A stretch of 42,456 nt of DNA, from NCBI GenBank assembly GCA_945874835.1, contig CAMCJM010000003.1:1-42456 (forward strand), given 5' to 3'. The translations under genes and the position numbers were made by a program. The notes beneath the pieces were generated by a model. That model was not told the origin of the DNA. It did not search any database and worked only from the letters and a program-made list of their open reading frames with translations. Positions 1 through 7,431 of this stretch are shown here, piece by piece. Within the stretch, counting starts at the first letter, position 1; each line of letters starts with the position of its first letter. Source of the DNA: Pseudomonas synxantha. GTDB taxonomy: Bacteria > Pseudomonadota > Gammaproteobacteria > Pseudomonadales > Pseudomonadaceae.

Positions 1-148
1 TGACCGGCCATTTCGGTAAGTCGTGACCGCCTGTTTCGGAGCAGGCTGGAAATCGGTCACGCTGATAGCGAAATGAGCGGTCACGCGTTAGCGAAATGAC
101 CGGTCACGATCTACCGAAACAGCCGGTCACGGTGGGCCGAAATACGCA
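1..148. mobile_element. End of an IS21-like insertion sequence (partial)
   Basis: On the minus strand a unit of the form TTTCG-N6/7-CGTGACCG recurs four times with a 23-24 bp period, starting at the putative tip TGCGTATTTCGG (148 inward). This is the multiple terminal repeat layout known from IS21-family ends, where the IstA transposase binds. Near 10-45 the units appear in the opposite orientation. No transposase codons lie in the visible part, so left and right ends cannot be told apart. The tip at 148 is set by where the interrupted yajL reading stops being YajL-like. Confidence 0.72.
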
Positions 149-199
149 CTCCAGGTCTTCAACACCATCCGCCACACTGATCAGGGCTCGTGTCGTCAT
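149..199 (-). pseudogene. yajL: DJ-1/PfpI (YajL/ThiJ-like) gene, 5' fragment cut by IS21-like element
   Basis: Reading the minus strand from ATG at 199-197 gives MTTRALISVADGVEDLE, the typical N-terminus of YajL/DJ-1 proteins (beta strand 1 followed by the conserved Glu of the E-D-L/I-E motif). After 17 codons the sequence runs into the repeat end of the insertion sequence and no longer resembles YajL. YajL-type proteins protect against oxidative and electrophile stress and are described as chaperones or deglycases; the full protein is about 190 residues, so this fragment lacks the nucleophilic cysteine and cannot be functional. A purine-rich ribosome site (AAGGA) lies upstream of the ATG. 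The rest of the gene, if kept, should lie beyond the insertion, outside the window. Confidence 0.75.
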
Positions 200-249
200 G
201 CATTTATTCCTTTTTCTGGCCGACCATAAACTGTCCGACTGGTCATAAA

Positions 250-278
250 TTCACCCTCCGCAGCCTAGCTGATATGAT
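250..278 (+). promoter_or_regulatory. Candidate sigma-70 promoter for the NCS2 permease
   Basis: TTCACC (250-255) and TATGAT (273-278) are separated by 17 bp, giving a predicted start near 285 and a leader of about 100 nt before the permease ATG. No riboswitch-like structure was recognised in that leader. Inferred from consensus only. Confidence 0.4.
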
Positions 279-383
279 GCGCGCCTTTTTCCAGATCGCC
301 AGCAAAAACATGCACACGCGCTTGGATGTGCTTTGCTTTCGGTTTGCATAAACACGGCACGCCGCCGTCTCGGAGAGCTCCCC

Positions 384-1676
384 ATGCTGGAAAGATTGTT
401 CCAACTCAAAGCCCATAACACCACGGTGCGCACCGAGCTGCTGGCAGGCCTAACCACCTTTCTGACTATGGCCTACATCCTCTTCGTCAACCCGGAGATG
501 CTGGCCAAGACCGGCATGGACCATGGCGCGGTGTTCGTCGCCACGTGCCTGGCGGCGGCGATTGGCTCGCTGATTATGGGCCTTGTCGCCAACTACCCGA
601 TTGCTTTGGCGCCCGGCATGGGGCTCAACGCCTTCTTCACCTACACCGTAGTGATGACCATGGGCCACACCTGGCAAGTGGCATTGGGCGCAGTGTTTCT
701 CTCCGGGGTGATCTTCTTTCTGCTGTCGATCTTCAAGATCCGCGAGTGGATCATCAACAGCATTCCACTGGCCCTGCGTGCGGGTATCGCGGCGGGCATT
801 GGTCTGTTTCTGGCGATTATCGCGCTGAAAAATGCCGGCATCGTGGTCGATCACCCTGCCACTCTGGTGACCCTCGGCGACTTGTCTCAAGGCGGCCCAC
901 TGCTGGCCTGCCTGGGCTTCTTTGTCATCGCGGCACTGGCGCAACGCCGCGTGACGGGCTCGGTGATGATCGGCATTCTGCTGGTCACCGGTCTGTCGAT
1001 TCTGTTCGGCCTGTCCAAGCTGAATGGCGTGGTGTCCATGCCGCCTTCGGTGATGCCAACCCTGATGCAACTGGACATCATGGGCGCGCTGGATATTGGC
1101 CTGATCAGCGTAATCTTCGCCTTCCTCTTCGTAGACATGTTCGACACCTCTGGCACCCTGGTCGGCGTGGCACAAAAAGCCAACCTGCTGGATAAAGACG
1201 GCAAGATGCCGAAACTCGGCCGCGCCCTGCTGGCCGACAGTACCGCGACCATGGCCGGTGCGGCACTGGGCACCTCGACCACCACCAGCTATATCGAATC
1301 CGCGGCGGGCATCAGTGCCGGCGGCCGCACGGGTTTGACCGCTTGCGTCGTCGCCGGGCTGTTCTTGCTGGCGTTGTTCTTCGCCCCGCTGGCCGGAGCC
1401 GTACCGGCTTACGCCACCGCTCCGGCACTGCTATTTGTCGCCGTGTTGATGATGAGCAGCCTGGCGCAAATCGACTGGGAAGACCTGACCGTCGCCGCCC
1501 CGGTGGTAGTTGCCGCGCTTGCCATGCCACTGACCTTCTCAATTGCCAACGGCATCGCCTTCGGCTTTATCGCCTGGACGCTGATCAAGCTGCTGGCCGG
1601 GCGCTGGAGCGAACTCAACCCGGCGCTGGTGATTCTCTCGGCACTGTTTGTGGTTAAGCTCGCCTGGTTCGCGTAA
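384..1676 (+). CDS. NCS2 family nucleobase permease (purine/hypoxanthine-guanine type)
   Basis: A 430-residue inner-membrane transporter of the nucleobase:cation symporter-2 superfamily, AzgA/PbuG/GhxP branch, which imports purines with protons. Family signs: the N-terminal stretch around residues 20-35 (TELLAGLTTFLTMAYILFVN), the APGMGLNAFF motif near residue 75 in the substrate region, and a later DTSGTL element followed by TSTTTSYIESAAG, typical of this branch. About 12-14 hydrophobic segments fill the protein. The ATG at 384 is chosen because GGAGAG sits 7-12 bases upstream and family members begin MLERLF-like; an ATG at 333 in frame has no ribosome site. It stands alone, followed by a stem-loop and then trmA. 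The exact substrate (adenine, guanine or hypoxanthine) cannot be fixed from sequence alone. Confidence 0.9.
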   Translation: MLERLFQLKAHNTTVRTELLAGLTTFLTMAYILFVNPEMLAKTGMDHGAVFVATCLAAAIGSLIMGLVANYPIALAPGMGLNAFFTYTVVMTMGHTWQVALGAVFLSGVIFFLLSIFKIREWIINSIPLALRAGIAAGIGLFLAIIALKNAGIVVDHPATLVTLGDLSQGGPLLACLGFFVIAALAQRRVTGSVMIGILLVTGLSILFGLSKLNGVVSMPPSVMPTLMQLDIMGALDIGLISVIFAFLFVDMFDTSGTLVGVAQKANLLDKDGKMPKLGRALLADSTATMAGAALGTSTTTSYIESAAGISAGGRTGLTACVVAGLFLLALFFAPLAGAVPAYATAPALLFVAVLMMSSLAQIDWEDLTVAAPVVVAALAMPLTFSIANGIAFGFIAWTLIKLLAGRWSELNPALVILSALFVVKLAWFA

Positions 1677-1696
1677 TCACGCCGTAAACTGCAGGT

Positions 1697-1734
1697 ACTG
1701 GCTGGCGATCCGCTCATGTTGATCGCCAGCCAGT
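1697..1734. terminator. Perfect 14-bp inverted repeat after the permease gene
   Basis: ACTGGCTGGCGATC (1697-1710) and its exact complement (1721-1734) flank a 10-base loop, 20 bp after the permease stop. There is no T-tract, so it may be a weak or Rho-assisted terminator or an mRNA-stabilising hairpin rather than a classical intrinsic terminator. Confidence 0.5.
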
Positions 1735-1800
1735 TGCTCGCCACACCGCTTGCACCCCTTTCAACGCTGGACACCCGTCCGCCCGCTTTGCGAGTCCGCC

Positions 1801-2889
1801 ATGAGCCGTTCCCCGTTCGATCCCGCCCATTACGCCGCCCAATTGGCTGACAAGCAGCAGCGCTTGATAGAGCTGTTGACACCGTTCGACGCACCGCCTC
1901 CTGAGGTATTCGAGTCGCCGCGTGAGCACTATCGCCTGCGCGCTGAGTTCCGCTTGTGGCGCGAAGGTGACGAGCGCCATTACGCGATGTTCGAGGCTGG
2001 CGATAACCTCAACCCGATCTTCTTCGACGACTTCCCCATCGCCAGCGCGCAGATCAATGCGCTGATGCCGCGCTTGAAGGCGGCGTGGCAAGCCAGTAGC
2101 GCCCTGAGTTTCAAACTGTTTCAGGTCGAGTTCCTCACCACGCTGGCAGGCGACGGCTTGATCACCCTCTGCTATCACCGCCCGCTGGATGCTGCCTGGC
2201 AGGCCGAAGCAGAGAAGCTCGCGGCTGAATTGCAGGTGAGCATCATCGGTCGCTCCAAGGGCAAGCGCATCGTCATCGGCAAGGACTATGTCGAAGAAAA
2301 ACTGCAGGTCGCTGGCCGCACCTTCAGCTACCGCCAACCGGAAGGTGCCTTCACCCAGCCCAACGGCGAGGTGAACCAGAAGATGCTCGCCTGGGCCTAT
2401 GACGCACTTGGCGAGCGCAGCGACGACCTGCTGGAACTGTATTGCGGCAACGGCAACTTCACCCTGCCGCTGGCCACCCGCGTACGCAAAGTGCTGGCCA
2501 CCGAGATCAGCAAATCCTCAGTCAACGCGGCACTGGCCAACCTGGCGGAAAACGGCGTGGACAACGTCAGCCTGGTTCGCCTCTCGGCGGAAGAACTGAC
2601 CGAAGCGCTGAATGAGGTGCGACCCTTCCGCCGCCTGGCCGGGATCGACCTGAAAAGCTATGACTTCGGCTGCGTGTTCGTCGATCCGCCACGCGCGGGC
2701 ATGGACCCAGACACCTGCGAGCTGACCCGGCGCTTCGAGCGCATCCTGTATATCTCCTGCAACCCGGAAACCCTCGCCGCTAACATCGCTCAGCTCAACG
2801 ACACGCATAAAGTCACGCGCTGCGCGTTGTTCGACCAGTTCCCTTACACCCATCACATGGAGTCGGGTGTACTGCTGGAGCGCCGTTAA
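1801..2889 (+). CDS. trmA: tRNA (uracil-5-)-methyltransferase TrmA
   Basis: SAM-dependent enzyme making 5-methyluridine at position 54 in the T-loop of nearly all tRNAs; it also acts on tmRNA. The 362-residue length is that of Pseudomonas TrmA. The N-terminal half carries the RNA-binding part ([17 protein letters not shown]); the Rossmann SAM site is [15 protein letters not shown] near residues 214-228; [11 protein letters not shown] precedes the catalytic YISCNPETL, with the nucleophile at Cys320; the C-terminal [11 protein letters not shown] holds the conserved base Glu. This family lacks the iron-sulfur cluster of RlmD. I chose ATG 1801 because MSRSPFDP is the usual start; an ATG 51 bases upstream (1750) gives an unrelated leader. 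Monocistronic by spacing. Confidence 0.96.
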   Translation: MSRSPFDPAHYAAQLADKQQRLIELLTPFDAPPPEVFESPREHYRLRAEFRLWREGDERHYAMFEAGDNLNPIFFDDFPIASAQINALMPRLKAAWQASSALSFKLFQVEFLTTLAGDGLITLCYHRPLDAAWQAEAEKLAAELQVSIIGRSKGKRIVIGKDYVEEKLQVAGRTFSYRQPEGAFTQPNGEVNQKMLAWAYDALGERSDDLLELYCGNGNFTLPLATRVRKVLATEISKSSVNAALANLAENGVDNVSLVRLSAEELTEALNEVRPFRRLAGIDLKSYDFGCVFVDPPRAGMDPDTCELTRRFERILYISCNPETLAANIAQLNDTHKVTRCALFDQFPYTHHMESGVLLERR

Positions 2890-3008
2890 GGTTACGGCCA
2901 TACACACGCGCCAGCACCAGACCCATCGGTGGATGGGCGCAGGGTATCGGTAGCGCGACTAGACTGGGCGAATCCGGGTGAACGCACCCATGCGCCACGG
3001 AGTCGCCC

Positions 3009-3503
3009 ATGCGCCGCTACCTGCTTGCTGTTCTTTTTCCGCTGCTGAGTGCCTGCGCCAGCGCGCCGCCAGCGCCGGTTCAGGTGTTGGATCAGGCCTC
3101 AGACAAGGCCTATCAGACCTTTAGCGTGCGCGCGGTGCGGGCCAGCGGCCATCGCCTGGATCTCGAAGAGCGTTTTAATCAAGCAGTGCAGACGGCACTA
3201 AGTACCAAGGGATATCGCTACCGGGAAAGCGGTGCGGACATGCAGGTGATCTACGCCTTGGGCATGCACCATGAACGCAGTATTGAATTAGCCCCGGTGG
3301 CCGTGGCGGGCACGGTTTACACGCAAACCCGCGCCACCGAGGACGAACGCGCCCGCCTGGCCCTGCGCATTCTCGACAGCCAGACGCAAGCGGTGTTATT
3401 TCAGGCGCAAATCAACCGGCAACTGCACAACCCGGACATGAGCCAGGAAAACTTCACCCGTGGCGTGGTCAGGCTGTTTGCCGACTTCCCCGATGCCCGT
3501 TGA
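3009..3503 (+). CDS. DUF4136 domain lipoprotein
   Basis: A 164-residue predicted lipoprotein: a short basic N-terminus, hydrophobic core and lipobox LLSAC with the acylated Cys at residue 16. The mature part matches the DUF4136 pattern: an AYQTFSVRAV start, a helical segment followed by LSTKGYRYRESGADMQVIYAL, and a C-terminal half where a beta-rich region ends in the FTRGVVRLFADFP helix. These small envelope proteins occur widely in proteobacteria without an established role. The residue after the lipid Cys is Ala, which favours outer-membrane sorting. It converges with the DUF4345 gene, the two stop codons being separated by one base. Confidence 0.85.
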   Translation: MRRYLLAVLFPLLSACASAPPAPVQVLDQASDKAYQTFSVRAVRASGHRLDLEERFNQAVQTALSTKGYRYRESGADMQVIYALGMHHERSIELAPVAVAGTVYTQTRATEDERARLALRILDSQTQAVLFQAQINRQLHNPDMSQENFTRGVVRLFADFPDAR

Positions 3504-3504
3504 C

Positions 3505-3891
3505 TCAGGCCCGCTGCAAACCGCGCAGCGCCGAGAAACACAGGCCCGCAGAGACCACTTCAAGCAGCAAAGCGTAAAGGTTGAAGGTCTGCTGCGCACC
3601 GCCATCGAGCCACAAGCCGCCGATGCGGGCCAAGGCCAGGGCGCTGTAGAGCAGCACCAGCAAGGTCAGGCCGGAGCGGGTCAGCTCCAGACGGGTTAAG
3701 GCCATGCCGATAAACGCCGCCAACCCTAATTGCAGGCCGCCGAAATACGCACGTACATCCGTGGCCGCCGCTGCCGACATCAACAGCATGCCGCTGAGGT
3801 TGGCCATCTCATGGGGGCGCACAAAATACGCCAGCCCAAGACCGCCCAAGGCCAGCAACTGAATCACCAAGACCACACGTGCAAACAGCAT
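3505..3891 (-). CDS. DUF4345 family small membrane protein
   Basis: A 128-residue protein with four predicted transmembrane helices. It resembles DUF4345 proteins: an N-terminal helix, a short hydrophilic stretch (FVRPHEMANLSG), then DVRAYFGGLQLGLAAFIGMAL, where the R-x-x-Y/F-G-G-L-x-L-G signature is typical of the family. No catalytic motif is seen and the family has no known function. It is transcribed opposite to both neighbours and probably from its own promoter in the 126-bp gap before the DUF411 gene. Confidence 0.75.
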   Translation of the reverse strand: MLFARVVLVIQLLALGGLGLAYFVRPHEMANLSGMLLMSAAAATDVRAYFGGLQLGLAAFIGMALTRLELTRSGLTLLVLLYSALALARIGGLWLDGGAQQTFNLYALLLEVVSAGLCFSALRGLQRA

Positions 3892-4017
3892 GAAGCACCT
3901 CTAAACGGCGAAATCGAAGGCGCAGCATAAGCCGCTCAGCGCGTTTCGCAAACCACCCATAGTGAGCCTGCGCTTGCGGGCGTTAAGCTACGCACTGAAT
4001 TTGCCAAGAGGCTCACC

Positions 4018-4458
4018 ATGCGCCCGTTTATTGCCATCAGCGCCTTGCTGTTCAGCAGCCTGAGCCACGCCGCCGAGCCGTTGACCATTGATGTACACCG
4101 CGACGCCAATTGCGGCTGTTGCACGGCCTGGATCAGCCACCTACAAGACAACGGTTTTAAGGTAAACGACCATGTGGAGACCGACATGACGGCGGTCAAG
4201 CTGCGCTTGGGCGTACCGCCACGTCTGGCGTCATGCCATACCGGGGTCATAGACGGGAAATTTGTCGAAGGCCATGTGCCGGCCGCCGACATTCTCAAAC
4301 TGCGTCAGCAACCTGATCTACTCGGCGTAGCCGTACCGGGCATGCCCACCGGCTCGCCGGGCATGGAATACGGCAATGTGCGCGACGCCTATCAAGTCAT
4401 TGGCCTGGATAAGCAAGGCGCAGAGCAGGTGATCAGCGAATACCCCGCTATTGAATGA
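4018..4458 (+). CDS. DUF411 domain periplasmic metal-binding protein
   Basis: A 146-residue protein with a cleavable signal peptide (cut probably after SHA, near residue 18) and one DUF411 domain. The conserved core is DANCGCCTAWISHL (Cys32, Cys34, Cys35) followed by an ASCHTG motif (Cys73, His74) and the VEGHVPAADI and PGMPTGSPGME motifs. The Cys/His pattern and the usual occurrence of this family near copper genes suggest a periplasmic copper-binding or copper-resistance role, but no copper gene lies next to it here. AAGAGG 8-13 bases before ATG 4018 fits a ribosome site. Confidence 0.85.
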   Translation: MRPFIAISALLFSSLSHAAEPLTIDVHRDANCGCCTAWISHLQDNGFKVNDHVETDMTAVKLRLGVPPRLASCHTGVIDGKFVEGHVPAADILKLRQQPDLLGVAVPGMPTGSPGMEYGNVRDAYQVIGLDKQGAEQVISEYPAIE

Positions 4459-4530
4459 ATGATGACTAAACGGGCATAGCTCACGCCGACGTTCGACACT
4501 CAAGCTCGGCCTACACACAGGACGATAGCA

Positions 4531-5400
4531 ATGCGCTGGAAACGCGGAAGACGCAGTGACAACGTGGTGGATGCACGCGGTAGCGGCTCGCGCATGGGCG
4601 GCGGCAAGGGACTGACCCTGAGCGGGGTGGCCATCGTGGTAATCATCGGCCTACTCAGTGGCCAGGACCCGATGCAGATTCTCGGCCAACTGGCGGGGCA
4701 AGCGATGCAGGGCGGCGCGGTCAGCACGCCGCAAGACTCCGCGCCAACCGCCAATGACGAGCAGTCGGCGTTCGTACGCGCCGTGCTCGGCGATACCGAG
4801 GATACCTGGCGGGAAATCTTCCAAGGGGCCAACCGGCAGTACAAGGACCCGACGCTGGTGCTGTTCCGTGACGGGGTCAATTCCGCCTGCGGCTTCGCCA
4901 ACTCGGCGGTTGGGCCATTCTATTGCCCTGGCGATCAGCGGGTGTATATCGACCTGGCGTTCTTCCGCGAGCTGGAGCATCGCTTTGGCGCGGCCGGCGA
5001 CTTTGCTCAGGCCTATGTAATTGCCCATGAAGTCGGCCACCACGTGCAAACCCTGCTCGGCATCTCGGCCAAGGTTCACGCCGCCCGCCAGCGTGGTGAG
5101 CGGATGGAGGGCGCCACTGGCCTACTGGTGCGTCAGGAACTGCAGGCCGACTGCCTGGCGGGCGTGTGGGCCTTCCATGGCCAGCGTCGACATGACTGGC
5201 TGGAGCCAGGGGATATCGAAGAGGCACTGAACGCCGCCAACGCCATCGGCGATGACCGCTTGCAGAAGCAGGCCCGCGGCCAGGTAGTCCCGGACTCTTT
5301 CACCCACGGCACCTCTGCACAGCGCGTGCGCTGGTTCAAGACCGGTTTCGACGGTGGCGATGTCGGTCACTGCGATACCTTCAAGGCGACGCAACTTTAG
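4531..5400 (+). CDS. ypfJ: Neutral zinc metallopeptidase, YpfJ/KPN_02809 family
   Basis: A 289-residue single-pass membrane protein. After a basic head (MRWKRGRRSDNVVDARG) a hydrophobic segment at about residues 28-43 anchors it in the inner membrane with the enzyme domain probably outside. The zinc site is HEVGHH (His166, Glu167, His170), followed by the family elements RQELQADCLAGVWAF and DIEEALNAANAIGDDRLQ; the Glu of ELQAD is the likely third ligand. A Cys pair at 120/132 may form a disulfide. The family (putative neutral zinc metallopeptidase) has no confirmed substrate. A ribosome site (AGGA) lies in the expected place. It ends before a strong bidirectional terminator shared with the RIO kinase gene. 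Confidence 0.92.
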   Translation: MRWKRGRRSDNVVDARGSGSRMGGGKGLTLSGVAIVVIIGLLSGQDPMQILGQLAGQAMQGGAVSTPQDSAPTANDEQSAFVRAVLGDTEDTWREIFQGANRQYKDPTLVLFRDGVNSACGFANSAVGPFYCPGDQRVYIDLAFFRELEHRFGAAGDFAQAYVIAHEVGHHVQTLLGISAKVHAARQRGERMEGATGLLVRQELQADCLAGVWAFHGQRRHDWLEPGDIEEALNAANAIGDDRLQKQARGQVVPDSFTHGTSAQRVRWFKTGFDGGDVGHCDTFKATQL

Positions 5401-5435
5401 CCGCAGCCCCAAGCTCATAGACCAGCGCGGTCCCC

Positions 5436-5468
5436 GTGGGGTGGATGAATAAAGCGGCATCCCCCTAC
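5436..5468. repeat. GTGGGGTGGATG / CATCCCCCTAC intergenic inverted repeat
   Basis: Imperfect inverted arms at 5436-5447 and 5458-5468. Related GTAGGGTGGAT motifs recur at 10452-10526, 29166-29245 and 34256-34467, so this is one copy of a dispersed extragenic repeat. Confidence 0.5.
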
Positions 5469-5502
5469 AGACTGAACGCTGGCGGTCATGGATAACTGAA
5501 AT

Positions 5503-5542
5503 AAAAAATGCCGCTCACCTGATCAGGTGAGCGGCATTTTTT
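5503..5542. terminator. Bidirectional intrinsic terminator, 40-bp perfect palindrome
   Basis: A-tract 5503-5508, GC-rich arms TGCCGCTCACCTGATCAGGT centred at 5522/5523, T-tract 5537-5542. The palindrome is exact and has T-runs on both strands, so it can end ypfJ (plus) and the RIO kinase gene (minus), which converge on it. Confidence 0.93.
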
Positions 5543-5558
5543 CAGCAGCACCCTCTGC

Positions 5559-6443
5559 CTATTGCGCCCAAGGCGGCGGCGGTTCTTCGCCCTTGGGCTC
5601 GTCTTCAGCATTGAGCAACGCCTGACGCCGCGCCTCGTCGGCCAGTGCAGCCTTGATCTCGCGCATCACTGCATCGATATCGGCTTCTTCTGGGTCATCG
5701 AATTCACCGGTCAGCGGGCTGTCCGGAGTCAGTTCACCGGCCTCGTACAGCGCCCACATTTCCTTTGCGTACTTGGTGAATTTCAATTCCGGGGCAAATT
5801 GCCCGAAGTAGGCGGACATATTGCCGACATCACGCTCAAGCATTTTGAACGCATGGTTGTTGCCGGCCGCGTCCACCGCCTGTGGCAGGTCGATGATCAC
5901 CGGGCCACCGGGATCAAGCAGCACGTTGAATTCCGACAGGTCACCATGCACCAGGCCAGCGCACAGCATTTTCACCACTTCACGAATCATAAAGGTGTGG
6001 AATTCACGGGCATCGTCCGGGTGCAGGTCGACATCATTGAGGCGCGGAGCGGCATCGCCCTCGCCGTCATCGACTAGCTCCATCAGCAATACGCCTTCAA
6101 GGAAGTCATACGGCTTGGGCACCCGCACCCCGGCACTGGCCAGACGGAACAGCGCGGCCACTTCAGCATTCTGCCAGGCGTCTTCCTGGCCCTTGCGGCC
6201 GTACTTCGAGCCTTTGGCCATGGCCCGGGCATCACGGCTATTACGCACCTTGCGGCCTTCCTGGTACTCGGCGGCCTGACGGAAGCTGCGTTTGTTGGCC
6301 TCTTTGTAGACCTTGGCGACGCGCAACTCATCGCCACAGCGCACCACATAGACAGCAGCCTCTTTGCCACTCATCAGCGGCCGTACCACTTCATCGACCA
6401 GCCCGGCCTCAACCAGCGGCTCAATACGTTTTGGCGTCTTCAT
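5559..6443 (-). CDS. RIO1-family atypical serine protein kinase
   Basis: A 294-residue protein of the PA4780-like RIO kinase family found across gammaproteobacteria. Visible kinase parts: nucleotide-loop region PLMSGKEAAVYVV (residues 22-34) with Lys44 in the VAK triad, hinge/helix LLMELVDD, catalytic loop GLVHGDLSEFNVLL (Asp168, Asn173) and metal-binding IIDLPQAVD (Asp185), the RIO form of DFG. The RIO-specific flexible loop is the basic stretch around residues 55-90. The C-terminus after 250 is acidic and proline-rich, probably disordered. Substrates of bacterial RIO kinases are poorly known; ribosome-related roles are inferred from archaeal and eukaryotic Rio1. The start at 6443 matches the family start MKTPKRIEPL, although the ribosome site is weak. 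Confidence 0.92.
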   Translation of the reverse strand: MKTPKRIEPLVEAGLVDEVVRPLMSGKEAAVYVVRCGDELRVAKVYKEANKRSFRQAAEYQEGRKVRNSRDARAMAKGSKYGRKGQEDAWQNAEVAALFRLASAGVRVPKPYDFLEGVLLMELVDDGEGDAAPRLNDVDLHPDDAREFHTFMIREVVKMLCAGLVHGDLSEFNVLLDPGGPVIIDLPQAVDAAGNNHAFKMLERDVGNMSAYFGQFAPELKFTKYAKEMWALYEAGELTPDSPLTGEFDDPEEADIDAVMREIKAALADEARRQALLNAEDEPKGEEPPPPWAQ

Positions 6444-6620
6444 CAGCTTTAATCAGGGGTCCTGTGTGGCCTAAATCGTCTCTGCCGCCCGTTATACGGC
6501 AATCCGCGCTAAGCGCCCACCCTTGTGCACAGGCTGCTTACAAAAGCTGATGCGCGCACAGGGTCATTGGCAACCTCGCGCCAGCAGCCGACAATCGACT
6601 CATCTCAAGGAGCCTGACGC

Positions 6621-7193
6621 ATGCCTGCCACTGATAACCGCTCAGCCAACCCGACCGAGACGCCAGCACTAAAGCGCTCACGCCCGCGCGTTGAAGGGCT
6701 GCGCTACAGCATCGCACCCTGCCCGCTCGGCTATCTGTTGTTAGCGGTAAGCGCCAAGGGGGCGTGCGCCTTGCTGATGGGCGATGCGCCAGAACCCCTG
6801 CTCGCTGAGTTACGGCAACGCTTTGCCGAGGCCGCATTGCAGGTCGATGACGCGGGGCTAAACGACGACGTGCAGCAGGTCGTGAGCCAACTCAACGATG
6901 CACAGCACCCCGCCCAACTGCCCTTGGATATTCGCGGTACGGCGTTCCAGCAACGGGTCTGGCGTGCCCTGCAGCAAATCCCCTTAGGGCAGACGCGTAA
7001 TTACAGCGAACTGGCTACGCAATTGGGCACCCACCCACGCGCAGTGGCCAGCGCCTGCGCCAGCAACCCGCTGGGTTTGTTAGTGCCTTGCCATCGAGTG
7101 ATCGCCCGTACCGGCGCGCTCAGCGGCTACCGCTGGGGATTGCAACGCAAGGCTGCGCTGCTGAAGGGCGAAGCCGATGCGCAGGCACAATAA
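6621..7193 (+). CDS. ogt: Methylated-DNA--[protein]-cysteine S-methyltransferase (Ogt/AdaB type)
   Basis: Suicide DNA repair protein that moves the alkyl group from O6-alkylguanine to its own Cys. The active site is LVPCHRVI with Cys157; the recognition helix region GTAFQQRVWRALQQIPLGQT and the C-terminal GYRWGLQRKAALL are standard. The 190 residues contain only the alkyltransferase part; the downstream motifs look more like the C-terminal half of Ada than E. coli Ogt, but there is no N-terminal zinc/AraC half. AAGGAG lies about 9 bases before ATG 6621. It stands alone between the RIO kinase gene (divergent) and a REP pair. Confidence 0.94.
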   Translation: MPATDNRSANPTETPALKRSRPRVEGLRYSIAPCPLGYLLLAVSAKGACALLMGDAPEPLLAELRQRFAEAALQVDDAGLNDDVQQVVSQLNDAQHPAQLPLDIRGTAFQQRVWRALQQIPLGQTRNYSELATQLGTHPRAVASACASNPLGLLVPCHRVIARTGALSGYRWGLQRKAALLKGEADAQAQ

Positions 7194-7244
7194 TCGCGCC
7201 GCCTTAACGCTCGGTTGAATGCCAGCCTTGAGTGGAAGGCTTGG

Positions 7245-7310
7245 GTGGGAGGGGCTTTAGCCGCGACTTGTAGCGCCCCCAAGATCTGTCGCGGCTTAAG
7301 CCCCTCCCAC
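7245..7310. repeat. REP pair (REPIN-like), GTGGGAGGGGCTTTAGCCGCGAC type
   Basis: 23-bp arms at 7245-7267 and 7288-7310 are inverted copies with one mismatch, separated by 20 bp. This matches the inverted REP doublets common between Pseudomonas genes. It lies 50 bp after the ogt stop and may protect the 3' end of that mRNA. Confidence 0.8.
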
Positions 7311-7339
7311 GGAACGCGTGTGCCATCGAGTGCTGAGAT

Positions 7340-7374
7340 AAAAAAAGAGCGGCACCACCGTCGGTGGGCCGCTC
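7340..7374 (-). terminator. Intrinsic terminator of the thiolase gene
   Basis: On the minus strand GAGCGGC / GCCGCTC arms (7368-7374 and 7347-7353), extended by an inner CCACC/GGTGG stem, are followed by seven T. Located 58 bp after the thiolase stop. Confidence 0.88.
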
Positions 7375-7431
7375 TAAATCAAGGAGTTGCATACATCAGC
7401 CCCTGCACAGAGTACGGGGACTGCTGTTTGA

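Noticed and set aside
52-148. CRISPR-like array from 23-24 bp periodic repeats
   Set aside because: Units are short, degenerate, without true spacers, and end exactly where a host gene is cut; they fit transposase-binding repeats of an IS21-like end.
5559-6443. RIO kinase as part of a phage-defence or toxin system
   Set aside because: It is a conserved housekeeping-type gene in Pseudomonas with no partner effector, mobile context or unusual composition here.
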